Positions 54,842 through 63,942 of a stretch of 64,000 bases of DNA are shown piece after piece. Below the pieces are notes generated by a model, which saw nothing but the letters and a program-made list of their open reading frames with translations, had not been told where the DNA came from and made no database searches. A program made the position numbers and the translations under genes. Source of the stretch: Actinacidiphila glaucinigra. Its GTDB lineage: Bacteria; Actinomycetota; Actinomycetes; Streptomycetales; Streptomycetaceae. The stretch spans positions 799,435-863,434 of the forward strand of contig NZ_FZOF01000001.1 in assembly GCF_900188405.1 (NCBI RefSeq), in the 5' to 3' direction. Every line of letters starts with the position of its first letter. The first letter of the stretch is position 1.

Positions 54842-55639
54842 TCAGCCCCGGCGCCGCTCGACCTCCTCGACGTACGCGTTGTACGCCGCCACCTGCGCCC
54901 GCCGCGCCGTGCGCTCCACCGGCCGCAGCAACTCGGCCCGGGCGGCGATCTCCGAGGCGCTGACCGCCGCCCCGTGCCCGGCCTGGGCACCGGTCGCGAT
55001 CCCGACCAGCGCGGCCACCCGCTGGGCCAGTTCCAGCACCCGCACCGCCCTCGGCGGATACCCCGGGGCCAGCACCTCGCGCCCGCGCGCCGCCCGCGCC
55101 CGGTACGCCTCCAGAGCCGCCTGGGCCGTCGGGCCCGCGCCGGCCACGTCCAGCCGCGCCAGCGCCTCCGTGGCGTCCCGAAGTGCCTCCGCGAGCTCCC
55201 GCTCCGCCTCGCCCAGCGAGGGCACGTCCGCCGGCGGCGCGTCCCGCACCTCCAGGCACCGCCACTCCACCGACACGTGAACGTCCCCCCGGGGCCCGGC
55301 CTCCGTGACCTCCGGCACCAGGCCGACGGCCGGTCCGCCCACCGCGATGACCGCCTCGCCCGCCGCCAGCGCCCGCGCGTTGAACTCCGGCGGCCCGCTG
55401 AGCCCGAGCGGGTGCCCGGGCACCGGGAGCGCGATCCGCAGGCCGCGGACGCCGAGCGCGCGCAACCGCCCCAGCCCCAGCGTCAGGCCCACCGGGCCGT
55501 CCTCCCCGGGGAGTCCGGAGATCCGGTGGACCGAATCGTCGGCGAGTACTTCCTGAGCGGCGTCATCCGGCGCGGCAAGTCCGGCAATCAGGGCATTTCC
55601 CCAGGCCGCCAACCGTCCTGAGCGAGGTTCGTCGAGCAT
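54842..55639 (-). CDS. Conserved actinobacterial hypothetical protein
   Basis: 265 aa, soluble. The N-terminal half reads like an alpha/beta domain (LGRLRALGVRGLRIALPVPGH, NARALAAGEAVIAVGG); the C-terminal half is helical (LAEALRDATEALARLDVAG... LLRPVERTARRAQVAAYNAYVEEVERRRG). I do not recognise a family. It is divergent from the ABC ATPase gene and converges on the chaplin terminator. Confidence 0.75.
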   Translation of the reverse strand: MLDEPRSGRLAAWGNALIAGLAAPDDAAQEVLADDSVHRISGLPGEDGPVGLTLGLGRLRALGVRGLRIALPVPGHPLGLSGPPEFNARALAAGEAVIAVGGPAVGLVPEVTEAGPRGDVHVSVEWRCLEVRDAPPADVPSLGEAERELAEALRDATEALARLDVAGAGPTAQAALEAYRARAARGREVLAPGYPPRAVRVLELAQRVAALVGIATGAQAGHGAAVSASEIAARAELLRPVERTARRAQVAAYNAYVEEVERRRG

Positions 55640-55753
55640 CCCCCCAGCCTAAGGACTGGGGCGGCCCGGGCGTGGCGTAGATTTCCATGGGGCAGCGCCT
55701 ACAGGTGCTCGCGACGGCAGACGTGCGATCGGGAAGTGGGAGACAACACGCTC

Positions 55754-56545
55754 ATGAGCGATGTTCTGGAGCTGGTGGACGTATCCGTGGTCCGAGACGG
55801 CCGGGCTCTGGTGGACCAGGTCTCCTGGTCGGTCGCCGAGGGCGAGCGCTGGGTCATCCTCGGTCCCAACGGCGCCGGCAAGACGACCTTGCTGAACATC
55901 GCCTCGAGCTACCTCTTCCCGACCTCCGGCACCGTCCAGATCCTCGGCGAGAAGATGGGCGGCGTCGACGTCTTCGAACTGCGCCCCCGCATCGGCATCG
56001 CGGGCGTCGCCCTGGCCGAGAAGCTGCCGCGCAGCCAGACCGTCCTGGAGACCGTGCTCACCGCCGCGTACGGCATGACCGCGCACTGGCAGGAGAGCTA
56101 CGAGCAGGTCGACGAGGACCGCGCCCGCGCCTTCCTCGACCGCCTCGGCATGAGCGACTACCTCGACCGCAGGTTCGGCACGCTCTCCGAGGGCGAGCGC
56201 AAGCGCACCCTCATCGCGCGCGCCATGATGACCGACCCCGAGCTGCTCCTGCTCGACGAGCCCGCCGCCGGCCTCGACCTCGGCGGCCGTGAGGACCTCG
56301 TCCGCCGCCTCGGCCGGCTCGCCCGCGACCCGATCGCCCCCTCCATGGTGATGGTCACCCACCACGTCGAGGAGATCGCCCCGGGCTTCACCCACGTCCT
56401 GATGATCCGCCAGGGCAAGGTCGTCGCCGCCGGCCCCATGGAGACCGAACTCAGCTCCCGCAACCTCTCCCTGTGCTTCGGCCTCCCGCTCGTCGTCGAG
56501 CGCCGCGGCGACCGCTGGACCGCCAACGGGCTGCCCCTGAAGTGA
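55754..56545 (+). CDS. Stand-alone ABC transporter ATP-binding protein
   Basis: 263 aa. Walker A GPNGAGKTT (about 39-47), signature LSEGERKRT (Glu instead of Gly), Walker B LLLLDEPAAGLD, H-loop VTHHVEEI. No permease gene is adjacent; ModF/PhnC-like solo ATPases of this type exist. The ATG at 55754 is used; GTG 55736 would add six residues. Its transport partner is unknown. Confidence 0.9.
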   Translation: MSDVLELVDVSVVRDGRALVDQVSWSVAEGERWVILGPNGAGKTTLLNIASSYLFPTSGTVQILGEKMGGVDVFELRPRIGIAGVALAEKLPRSQTVLETVLTAAYGMTAHWQESYEQVDEDRARAFLDRLGMSDYLDRRFGTLSEGERKRTLIARAMMTDPELLLLDEPAAGLDLGGREDLVRRLGRLARDPIAPSMVMVTHHVEEIAPGFTHVLMIRQGKVVAAGPMETELSSRNLSLCFGLPLVVERRGDRWTANGLPLK

Positions 56546-56607
56546 CCCGCTGACGCACCCGCGCACACAGCCCCGCGCCGAAAGCGTCGGGCAGAGCCGT
56601 CGCACCC

Positions 56608-56637
56608 TGTCACAGATCCACTGCGGACCCCTACCAT
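56608..56637 (+). promoter_or_regulatory. Promoter of the NfeD gene (leaderless)
   Basis: TGTCAC (56608-56613) and TACCAT (56632-56637) with an 18-nt spacer. TACCAT ends 6 nt before the GTG at 56644. Confidence 0.5.
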
Positions 56638-56643
56638 GGGCCT

Positions 56644-57066
56644 GTGGACGACTGGTTGTGGTGGCTGATCGCCGCCGTAGGGCTGGGTATTCCGCTTGTG
56701 GTGACCGCGATGCCCGAGTTCGGGATGTTCGCGGTCGGAGCCGTCGCCGCCGCGATCGCGGCCGGCCTCGGCCTCGGCATCACCGGGCAGGTGCTGATCT
56801 TCGTCATCGTCTCGGTCGCGGGCATCGCCGTCGTACGCCCGCTGGCCAACCGGAGCCGCGCGCAGCGCCCGGAGCTGCGCAGCGGCATCGACGCGCTCAA
56901 AGGCCGCCAGGCCGTCGTCCTGGAACGGGTCGACGGGCACGGCGGCCGCATCAAGCTCAACGGCGAGGTCTGGTCGGCCCGCGCCCTCGACACCGGACGG
57001 GCCTTCGAACCCGGCGAGAGCGTGGACGTCGTCGAGATCGAGGGCGCGACGGCGGTCGTGATGTGA
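56644..57066 (+). CDS. NfeD family membrane protein
   Basis: 140 aa. Two hydrophobic helices (about residues 4-22 and 28-62 region, AVAAAIAAGLGLGITGQVLIFVIVSVAGIAVV) and a C-terminal OB-fold domain (GRQAVVLERVDGHGGRIKLNGEVWSARAL). NfeD proteins partner SPFH proteins such as QmcA in bacterial membrane microdomains; one follows 128 bp downstream. GTG start appears leaderless. Confidence 0.9.
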   Translation: MDDWLWWLIAAVGLGIPLVVTAMPEFGMFAVGAVAAAIAAGLGLGITGQVLIFVIVSVAGIAVVRPLANRSRAQRPELRSGIDALKGRQAVVLERVDGHGGRIKLNGEVWSARALDTGRAFEPGESVDVVEIEGATAVVM

Positions 57067-57194
57067 TCCGGCGCGCCCCCGCACCCGGAGACGGCACGGG
57101 AATTCGCCGAACCCGGCCCGCCTCCCCGCGGGGTCTGCCAGACTTGATCATGTCTTAGTACAGGTAGCCACAGGCAATCGGCGTGGGAGTGGAC

Positions 57195-58130
57195 GTGCAG
57201 CCGATCATCATCGTCCTGATCATCCTGGTGGTGCTCGTCTTCATCGCACTCATCAAGACGGTCCAGGTCATCCCGCAGGCCAGCGCGGCGATCGTCGAGC
57301 GCTTCGGCCGCTACACCAGGACCCTCAGCGCGGGCCTCAACATCGTGGTGCCGTTCATCGACACCATCCGCAACCGCATCGACCTGCGCGAGCAGGTCGT
57401 GCCGTTCCCGCCGCAGCCGGTGATCACCCAGGACAACCTGGTCGTCAACATCGACACGGTGATCTACTACCAGGTCACCGACGCCCGGGCCGCCACCTAC
57501 GAGGTCGCCAGCTACATCCAGGCGATCGAGCAGCTCACCGTCACCACCCTCCGCAACATCATCGGCGGCATGGACCTGGAGCGGACCCTGACCTCCCGCG
57601 AGGAGATCAACGCGGCCCTGCGCGGCGTCCTCGACGAGGCCACCGGCAAGTGGGGCATCCGCGTCAACCGCGTCGAACTCAAGGCCATCGAACCGCCCAC
57701 CTCCATCCAGGACTCGATGGAGAAGCAGATGCGCGCCGACCGCGACAAGCGCGCCGCCATCCTCACCGCCGAGGGCATCCGGCAGTCGCAGATCCTCACC
57801 GCCGAGGGCGAGAAGCAGTCCGCGATCCTGCGCGCCGAGGGCGAGGCCAAGGCCGCCGCCCTCAAGGCCGAGGGCGAGGCCCAGGCCATCCGCACGGTCT
57901 TCGAGTCCATCCACGCGGGCGACCCCGACCAGAAGCTGCTCGCCTACCAGTACCTGCAGATGCTCCCCAAGATCGCCGAGGGCGACTCCAACAAGCTCTG
58001 GATCATCCCCAGCGAACTCAACGACGCCCTCAAGGGCCTCGGCGGCATCGTCAACCTCCCCGGAGCCCCCGGCGGCGGCCCCGGCGACGGCGGCACCCGC
58101 CGCGAGACCCCCCGGCTCGACAAGGACTGA
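57195..58130 (+). CDS. SPFH/Band 7 (stomatin/QmcA-like) protein
   Basis: 311 aa. Short N-terminal anchor (PIIIVLIILVVLVFIALI), then PHB domain (ERFGRYTRTLSAGLNIVVPFIDTIRNR) and a helical coil with repeated ILTAEG/AILRAEGEAKA segments typical of flotillin/stomatin-like proteins. The GTG at 57195 follows GGGAG at 5 nt; GTG 57183 and 57189 are in-frame alternatives. Probable scaffold of membrane microdomains with NfeD. Confidence 0.92.
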   Translation: MQPIIIVLIILVVLVFIALIKTVQVIPQASAAIVERFGRYTRTLSAGLNIVVPFIDTIRNRIDLREQVVPFPPQPVITQDNLVVNIDTVIYYQVTDARAATYEVASYIQAIEQLTVTTLRNIIGGMDLERTLTSREEINAALRGVLDEATGKWGIRVNRVELKAIEPPTSIQDSMEKQMRADRDKRAAILTAEGIRQSQILTAEGEKQSAILRAEGEAKAAALKAEGEAQAIRTVFESIHAGDPDQKLLAYQYLQMLPKIAEGDSNKLWIIPSELNDALKGLGGIVNLPGAPGGGPGDGGTRRETPRLDKD

Positions 58131-58234
58131 GCAGCGCGGCCGCCGCCGCGAACGCGTATGACATGATCCGTGCGCTCATGCCTCCCCCCGGTCCCGTCGG
58201 GGGGAGAAGAGCCGCACCGACCATGGAGACGCCT

Positions 58235-59002
58235 ATGACCTACTGGGAAGCCCTGGCCGTCTTCGCGGCCGGAATCGGGGCCGGCACCATCAACACCGTC
58301 GTCGGCTCCGGCACGCTCATCACCTTCCCCGTCCTGCTCGCCGTGGGGCTGCCACCCGTCACCGCCAACGTGTCCAACACCCTCGGCCTCGTCCCCGGCT
58401 CCATCAGCGGCGCCATCGGCTACCGGCGCGAACTCGCCGGACAGGGCCCCCGCCTGCTGCGACTGGGCGCCGCCGCCCTCGTCGGCGGACTCACCGGGGC
58501 GGTACTGCTGCTGACGCTGCCCTCCCAGGCCTTCGACACGATCGTGCCGGTCCTCATCGCCGTCGCCCTCGTCCTCGTCGTCGTCCAGCCCCGGCTCTCC
58601 CGCGCCCTCCAGGCCCGCCGCTCCGGCAACGGCACCCGCGTCCCCGAGCACGGCGGCCCGGTCCTGCCGGCCGGACTCCTCCTCGCCAGCATGTACGGCG
58701 GCTACTTCGGCGCCGCCCAGGGAGTCATCTACCTCTCCCTGATGGGCGTCCTCCTCGAGGAGTCCTGGCAGCGGATCAACGCGACGAAGAACGTCCTCGC
58801 ACTGATCGTCAACGGTGTCGCCGCGGTCTTCTTCCTCTTCGTCGCCGACTTCGACTGGATCGCCGTCGCGCTCATCGCCGCCGGGGCGGCCCTCGGCGGT
58901 GTGCTCGGCGCCCGCATCGGCCGCCGCATGCCACCCGCCGCGCTGCGCGGCGTCATCGTCGTCGTGGGCCTCGTGGCGATCACCCAGCTACTGCTCAAGT
59001 AG
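58235..59002 (+). CDS. TauE/SafE family putative sulfite/organic anion exporter
   Basis: 255 aa, 8 predicted helices. Signature AGIGAGTINTVVGSGTLITFPVLL and second-half LLASMYGGYFGAAQGVIYLSLMGVLL fit the family's inverted repeat. Transport substrate unknown. GGAG at 58225-58228 supports the ATG at 58235; ATG 58223 (METPMTYW) is an alternative. Confidence 0.88.
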   Translation: MTYWEALAVFAAGIGAGTINTVVGSGTLITFPVLLAVGLPPVTANVSNTLGLVPGSISGAIGYRRELAGQGPRLLRLGAAALVGGLTGAVLLLTLPSQAFDTIVPVLIAVALVLVVVQPRLSRALQARRSGNGTRVPEHGGPVLPAGLLLASMYGGYFGAAQGVIYLSLMGVLLEESWQRINATKNVLALIVNGVAAVFFLFVADFDWIAVALIAAGAALGGVLGARIGRRMPPAALRGVIVVVGLVAITQLLLK

Positions 59003-59030
59003 CCGGGCGACCGCCCCGCGGACTCAGGAC

Positions 59031-59534
59031 TCAGGCCGGCAGCGCGAGCCAGCCCGGAACGCCCTCACGGTCCTTCAGCCCCAGTGCCAGCAGCAGCGCG
59101 TCCGCCGGCGTCGGCTCGAACGGCTGGGTCAGCAGCCGCATCCCCGCCTGCTCCGGCGTACGGTCCGCTTTGCGGTGGTTGTCCTCCGCGCACGACGCCA
59201 CCGTGTTCAACCACGTGTCCCCGCCACCGCGCGAACGCGGCATCACGTGGTCCACCGTCGTCGCCCTCCGGCCGCAGTACGCGCACCGGTGCCGGTCCCT
59301 GACCAGCACACCCCGCCGCGACCACGCCGCCCGTTGTCGGAAGGGCACCCTCACGTACCTGCAGAGCCTGATCACCTGCGGCACCGGTACCTCCACCGCC
59401 GCCGCACGGATCCGCAGCCCGGGATGAGCCTGCTCGACCACGGCCTTGTCCTGCATGACCAGCACCACCGCACGCCGCAGCGACACAGTCGACAGCGGCT
59501 CGAAGGTCGCGTTCAGCACCAGCGTCTCACGCAC
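59031..59534 (-). CDS. HNH endonuclease
   Basis: 167 aa. Core RCAYCGRRATTVDHVMPRSRGG with CxxC and later SCAEDNHRKADRT (Cys, His) is the HNH zinc/catalytic module. The N-terminal part (VRETLVLNATFEPLSTVSLRRAV) is typical of the actinobacterial form. The GTG at 59534 is preferred over a longer frame to 59612. Role (repair, phage defence or other) not known. Confidence 0.88.
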   Translation of the reverse strand: MRETLVLNATFEPLSTVSLRRAVVLVMQDKAVVEQAHPGLRIRAAAVEVPVPQVIRLCRYVRVPFRQRAAWSRRGVLVRDRHRCAYCGRRATTVDHVMPRSRGGGDTWLNTVASCAEDNHRKADRTPEQAGMRLLTQPFEPTPADALLLALGLKDREGVPGWLALPA

Positions 59535-59943
59535 GTCGCCCACCCCTCGGGTCCATCCCCGCCCCGGCGGCGAGGTGGCTCCACTCTGACCGGGCGATAC
59601 CCGTGCGGACAACGCAATTTCCGCACGTAGAAGCGAACAGGAGGAAACAGGGAACGAAACAGCGGACCATGGGGCCGGCCACCCCGGGCGCCCACCCCCG
59701 TGGGGTCAGGGGCGCCCGGAGCGCGGCGATCGGCGTGGACGCCCGGGCGCATGACCGGGTTCCGGCGGACGGCAGGCAGGTCGCGCGGCGAGAGCCGCAC
59801 AGCGCAACGCCCCGCCGCCCCCGCCACTGCGGTGCCGACCCCCGGTGACGGTCAGGTCACCAGGCAGACACCACAGTGCGATGCGGGAGCGCCGGGGCGC
59901 AAGGGGATTTCGGGACCCCCGGCCGCGGCCGGGGGCGCCACGC
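59535..59943. other. 409-bp intergenic region between HNH and YbhB genes
   Basis: No gene supported. Contains the HNH promoter region near 59600-59680 (unassigned), a GGGCGCC/GGCGCCC inverted repeat near 59696-59717, and a 20-bp CCCCCGGCCGCGGCCGGGGG palindrome at 59916-59935 that probably ends ybhB transcripts. Confidence 0.6.
59916..59935 (-). terminator. GC palindrome terminator of the ybhB-like gene
   Basis: 20-bp perfect palindrome CCCCCGGCCGCGGCCGGGGG, 9 bp after the stop of the YbhB-type gene on the minus strand. It can fold as a hairpin with almost no loop or as a cruciform. Confidence 0.6.
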
Positions 59944-60477
59944 CTACTGAGGGTTCTCGTACTCGCCGATCAGGTTGGCCCGTGCGATCGCGTGGAACCG
60001 CAGGTTGAAGCCGACGACGGCGGGCGACACGTCCCCGTCCGGCCCCAGCTTCTCCTGGTCCACGGCGTACACGGTGAACACGTACCGGTGCGGCCCGTCC
60101 CCGGGCGGCGGCGCGGCACCGCCGAAGTCCTTGCTGCCGTAGTCGTTGCGCACGTGCACCGCACCCTCGGGCAGCCCCTTGAAGCCCTCACTGCCGGCCC
60201 CCGCGGGCAGCTCCGTCACCGACACCGGGATGTCGAAGAGCACCCAGTGCCAGAAACCGCTGCCGGTGGGCGCGTCGGGGTCGTAACACGTGACGGCGAA
60301 GCTCCCGGTCCCCTCGGGGAAGCCCTCCCACCGCAGGTGCGGAGAGACATTCCCCTCGGCGTAGACCTGGGAGTCCTTCAGCGTGCCACCCGGCTCGATG
60401 TCGTCGCTCACCACCGTGAACGACGCCACCGGCGGGTGGAAATCGTGGGGGAGCGGCCGCCGCTTCTGCTCGGTCAC
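59944..60477 (-). CDS. YbhB/YbcL family phosphatidylethanolamine-binding-like protein
   Basis: 177 aa, PEBP fold. Key segments: [29 protein letters not shown] (ligand-site D-P-D-A-P) and [16 protein letters not shown] start with perfect AGGAGG. Such proteins bind phosphate-containing ligands; no enzymatic role is known. Confidence 0.93.
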   Translation of the reverse strand: MTEQKRRPLPHDFHPPVASFTVVSDDIEPGGTLKDSQVYAEGNVSPHLRWEGFPEGTGSFAVTCYDPDAPTGSGFWHWVLFDIPVSVTELPAGAGSEGFKGLPEGAVHVRNDYGSKDFGGAAPPPGDGPHRYVFTVYAVDQEKLGPDGDVSPAVVGFNLRFHAIARANLIGEYENPQ

Positions 60478-60523
60478 CTCGGTACCTCCTGCTGATCGCG
60501 AAACGCCCTTCCGCCCGCCGATC

Positions 60524-61306
60524 CTAGAACCAGTTGCGCTTGCCGCCGACCTCGGCCAGCCACTGGTTGAGGTACCCCGCCCAGTCGGTCGTGTGGAAGT
60601 TGTTCAGGTCCACGGTGAACGAGCGGAAGGCGTCGCTGCCCTCGCTGAACAGCCCCGGCTTCTTGTCCATCTCCAGGATGACGTCCATCTCGTGGCCGTC
60701 CGAGACGAAGCTCAGCTCCACCTGGTTCAGCCCGCGGTACTGCTGCGGCGCGAAGAACTCGATCTCCTGGTAGAACGGCAGCCGCTGCCGCGTGTTGCGG
60801 ATGTGGCCGCGCTCCAGGTCCGCGTTCTTGAAGCCGAAGCCCAGCTGGCCGAACGCGTCGAGGATCGCCTGCTGCGCCGGCACCGGGTGCACGTTGATCG
60901 GGTCGAGGTCACCGGAGTCCACCGCACGGGCGATGGCCAGCTCCGTGGTGACGCCGACGTTCATCCCGGTCAGGTGACGCCCCAGGAACGTCGTGATCGG
61001 GGTCTCCCACGGGATTTCCAGCCCGAACGGCACCACGTGCACCGCACCCGGCTGCACCTCGAACGCCCCGCCCAACTGCTGCCGGTGGAACTCGATGTCC
61101 TGCTTGTACTCCGCGTCCTGGCCCTCGACCTCGACACGGGCCTGCAGGCCCACCGACAGCCCCTCGATCTGCTGCGGCACCGAGCCGCCCTGGATCCGCA
61201 CCTCGCCCTGGACGACCCCGCCCGGGACGACGTTCGGCTCGTTGAGCACCGTCTCGACCGACGCGCCACCGGCGCCCAAGCTCGCAAGCAGCTTCTTGAA
61301 GCCCAC
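60524..61306 (-). CDS. Spo0M-like sporulation control protein
   Basis: 260 aa, arrestin-like beta fold. Starts [30 protein letters not shown], like Spo0M family members, with [16 protein letters not shown] and [14 protein letters not shown] start follows GGGAGAGGG. In Bacillus Spo0M affects sporulation; in Streptomyces its role is open. Confidence 0.92.
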   Translation of the reverse strand: MGFKKLLASLGAGGASVETVLNEPNVVPGGVVQGEVRIQGGSVPQQIEGLSVGLQARVEVEGQDAEYKQDIEFHRQQLGGAFEVQPGAVHVVPFGLEIPWETPITTFLGRHLTGMNVGVTTELAIARAVDSGDLDPINVHPVPAQQAILDAFGQLGFGFKNADLERGHIRNTRQRLPFYQEIEFFAPQQYRGLNQVELSFVSDGHEMDVILEMDKKPGLFSEGSDAFRSFTVDLNNFHTTDWAGYLNQWLAEVGGKRNWF

Positions 61307-61390
61307 GATGTCCCTCTCCCTTTACTGGCGGTTGCCTCGGTCATTACGAACGCGGCCCCACCCCGAACGGTTCCATTACTCTCGTACCGC

Positions 61391-62068
61391 ATGATCCCCC
61401 CTCCTGAAAGCACCCCGCTCCCCAGGTCCTTCTTCGACCGGCCGGTGCTGGAGGTGGCGCCCGACCTCCTGGGGCGAACCCTTGTACGCAGGACGGACGA
61501 CGGCCCCATGGCGCTCAGGCTGACCGAGGTCGAGGCCTACGCCGGTCCCCTCGACCCCGGCTCGCACGCCTACCGCGGACGCACCGACCGCAACGCGGTC
61601 ATGTTCGGCCCGCCCGGCCACGCGTACGTCTACTTCACCTATGGCATGTGGCACTGCATGAACATCGTCTGCGGTCCCGAGGGCAACCCCAGCGGGATCC
61701 TGCTGCGCGGCGGCGACGTCATCGAGGGCGCAGACCTCGCCCGCGAGCGCCGGGTCACCTCACGACGCCCCCACGACCTCGCCCAGGGCCCGGCCCGCCT
61801 CGCCACCGCCCTCGACATCGACCGCGCCCTCAACGGCGCCGACGTCTGCCCCGACGACCCCGCCGGCTCCCCCTTCCGCGTCCTGGCCGGCACCCCGCCC
61901 GACCCCGCCGCCGTCCGCACCGGGCCGCGCACCGGCGTCGGCGGCGACGGCGCCGCCCACCCCTGGCGCTTCTGGATCGACGGCGACCCCACCGTCAGCC
62001 CTTACCGCGCACACGCACCGCGCCGCCGGGCCACGGGGCGCGCAAAAGGAGTCGAGCGGAACGCGTAG
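61391..62068 (+). CDS. DNA-3-methyladenine glycosylase (AAG/MPG family)
   Basis: 225 aa. Conserved [29 protein letters not shown] (Glu activator in TEVEAY), [15 protein letters not shown] and [15 protein letters not shown]. Excises 3-methyladenine and other alkylated purines. TACTCT lies 8 nt upstream of the ATG, so the start may be leaderless. Followed by tyrS 63 bp downstream. Confidence 0.94.
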   Translation: MIPPPESTPLPRSFFDRPVLEVAPDLLGRTLVRRTDDGPMALRLTEVEAYAGPLDPGSHAYRGRTDRNAVMFGPPGHAYVYFTYGMWHCMNIVCGPEGNPSGILLRGGDVIEGADLARERRVTSRRPHDLAQGPARLATALDIDRALNGADVCPDDPAGSPFRVLAGTPPDPAAVRTGPRTGVGGDGAAHPWRFWIDGDPTVSPYRAHAPRRRATGRAKGVERNA

Positions 62069-62131
62069 TCTCGGAAAGACTCCGTACGAACGGGTACGAG
62101 GCATCGAACAACACCAGGAGGCACGAGAACC

Positions 62132-63397
62132 GTGACGGACATCGTCGACGAGCTGCGGTGGCGAGGGCTGATCGCCGTTTCCACCGACGAGGACGCACTG
62201 CGCAAGGCGTTCGCGGACGGCCTGGTCACGGTCTATTGCGGCTTCGACCCCACCGCGCCCAGCCTCCACCTCGGCAACCTGGTGCAGATCCTCACCATCC
62301 GCCGGCTCCAGCTGGCCGGCAACCGGCCGCTCGCCCTCGTCGGCGGCGCCACCGGTCTGATCGGCGACCCCAAGCCGACCGCCGAGCGGACGCTGAACGA
62401 CGCCGACGTCGTCGCCGGCTGGGTGGAGCGGATCCGCGCCCAGATCGAGCCTTTCCTCTCCTTCGAGGGCCCGAACGCCGCGGTGATGGTCAACAACCTC
62501 GACTGGACCTCGGGCCTGTCGGCCATCGAGTTCCTGCGCGACGTGGGCAAGTACTTCCGGGTCAACAAGATGATCGCCAAGGAGGCCGTCGCCCGGCGGC
62601 TCAACTCCGAGGCCGGCATCAGCTACACCGAGTTCAGCTACCAGATCCTCCAGGGCATGGACTTCCTGGAGCTCCACCGCCGCTACGGCTGCACCATGCA
62701 GACCGGCGGCAGCGACCAGTGGGGCAACCTGACCGCCGGCATCGACCTGATCGGACGGGTCGAGGGCACCTCCGTGCACGCCCTCGCCACCCCGCTCATC
62801 ACCAAGGCCGACGGCACGAAGTTCGGCAAGACGGAGTCCGGCACGGTCTGGCTCGATCCGGAGATGACCACGCCGTACGCCTTCTACCAGTTCTGGCTGA
62901 ACGCCGACGACCGTGACGTGTCCAAGTTCCTGCGCATCTTCAGCTTCAGGTCGCAGAGCGAGATCGAGGAACTGGAGCGGCTCACCGAGGAGCGTCCGCA
63001 GGCCCGCGCGGCCCAGCGCGCCCTCGCGGAGGAGCTCACCACCCTCGTCCACGGCGCCGAGCAGTGCGCCGCGGTCATCGCCGCGTCCAAGGCGCTTTTC
63101 GGCCAGGGCGAACTCGCCGAGCTCGACGAGCGGACCCTCGCGGCCGCCCTCGGCGAACTGCCGCACGCCAAGGTGGCCGAGCTGGCCTCCGTCGCGGACC
63201 TCTTCGCCGAAGTGGGGCTCGTGGCCAGCAAGTCCGCGGCCCGCCGCACCATCAAGGAGGGCGGCGCGTACGTGAACAACGTCAAGATCGGCGACGAGGA
63301 CGCGGCCCCCGAGGCCGCCGACCTGCTGCACGGCCGCTGGCTCGTGCTGCGGCGCGGCAAGAAGAGCCTGGCGGCCGTCGAGGTCGCCGGCGGCTGA
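62132..63397 (+). CDS. tyrS: Tyrosyl-tRNA synthetase TyrS
   Basis: 421 aa. HIGH-like motif HLGNL in [16 protein letters not shown]-like KFGKT in [10 protein letters not shown], tyrosine-binding segments [10 protein letters not shown] and YQILQGMDF, and a C-terminal S4 RNA-binding domain ([19 protein letters not shown]). GTG start after CAGGAGG. Its terminator hairpin overlaps the -35 box of the first rrn promoter. Confidence 0.97.
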   Translation: MTDIVDELRWRGLIAVSTDEDALRKAFADGLVTVYCGFDPTAPSLHLGNLVQILTIRRLQLAGNRPLALVGGATGLIGDPKPTAERTLNDADVVAGWVERIRAQIEPFLSFEGPNAAVMVNNLDWTSGLSAIEFLRDVGKYFRVNKMIAKEAVARRLNSEAGISYTEFSYQILQGMDFLELHRRYGCTMQTGGSDQWGNLTAGIDLIGRVEGTSVHALATPLITKADGTKFGKTESGTVWLDPEMTTPYAFYQFWLNADDRDVSKFLRIFSFRSQSEIEELERLTEERPQARAAQRALAEELTTLVHGAEQCAAVIAASKALFGQGELAELDERTLAAALGELPHAKVAELASVADLFAEVGLVASKSAARRTIKEGGAYVNNVKIGDEDAAPEAADLLHGRWLVLRRGKKSLAAVEVAGG

Positions 63398-63420
63398 CGT
63401 CGGCTGGTTATCCACGTTTG

Positions 63421-63451
63421 AGCGGCGGCGGAGCTTGACTCCGCCGCCGCT
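63421..63451 (+). terminator. 13-bp perfect-stem hairpin after tyrS
   Basis: AGCGGCGGCGGAG (63421-63433) and CTCCGCCGCCGCT (63439-63451) with loop CTTGA. The loop and right arm contain TTGACT, the -35 box of a strong rrn promoter, so the element has two overlapping functions. Confidence 0.75.
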
Positions 63452-63463
63452 CATGCGTAACGT
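63435..63463 (+). promoter_or_regulatory. rrn promoter P1
   Basis: TTGACT (63435-63440), 17-nt spacer, TAACGT (63458-63463): close to the vegetative sigma consensus of Streptomyces. It lies 480 bp upstream of 16S, as do the distal rrn promoters of Streptomyces. Confidence 0.6.
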
Positions 63464-63613
63464 AGCCCGAGCCGCTTGAGACGGTGCGCCCGGTTCGTCC
63501 GGATCCTCCGATCGGCGGTCACTCACCACAACGACACCACCCCGAAGATTCGGGTGCACTTCCGTGCCCTCGAATTCCCTTGGCGTGGAATCGAACGGCG
63601 AGTGGGGGACGAA

Positions 63614-63643
63614 TTCGCAAGACGCGAAGGAATCCGCTAACGT
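63614..63643 (+). promoter_or_regulatory. rrn promoter P2 (candidate)
   Basis: TTCGCA (63614-63619) with an 18-nt spacer to TAACGT (63638-63643), the same -10 hexamer as P1. Confidence 0.4.
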
Positions 63644-63783
63644 AGTGAATGTCGCCGAGGCGGAAACGCCGAAAGCGAAACCCCCCTCCAGAGGGTGGCA
63701 GAGAAGGAAATCGGATCTGCTAAGCTGGAGACAACGAAGGGAAAGCCCGGAGGGGCCGGTGAAACGGTCTCGAAGGAAGCTTC

Positions 63784-63801
63784 CGTTCCTTGAGAACTCA
63801 A
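63784..63801 (+). promoter_or_regulatory. boxA-like antitermination signal in the rrn leader
   Basis: CGTTCCTTGAGAACTCAA resembles the boxA of Gram-positive rrn leaders (TGTTCTTTGAAAACT-type). A preceding TCTCGAAGGAA can pair with TTCCTTGAGA to make a boxB-like stem. Confidence 0.6.
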
Positions 63802-63942
63802 CAGCGTGCCAAAAGTCAACGCCAGATATGTTGATACCCCGTCCATCCGTTCGGATGGTCGAGGTTCCTTTGAAGAAAAACACAGCGAGGACGCTGGGCA
63901 CGTCGGGATTATTCCTCCCGATGGTGCCGCTCTCGTGAAGAC

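Larger units (their letters stand above)
63398..63942 (+). promoter_or_regulatory. rrn leader: promoters, boxA and processing stems upstream of 16S rRNA
   Basis: 545-bp region without genes. Contains the tyrS terminator hairpin, at least two plausible rrn promoters and a third TAAGCT -10-like box at 63721, an antitermination boxA, a CCATCCG/CGGATGG hairpin (63843-63858) and a GGCACGTCGGGA/TCCCGATGGTGCC stem (63897-63928) that may pair for RNase III processing. AT-rich stretches increase towards the 16S start. Confidence 0.75.

Noticed and set aside
62069..62131. T-box or other leader before tyrS
   Set aside because: Only 63 bp between the glycosylase stop and tyrS; no T-box features.
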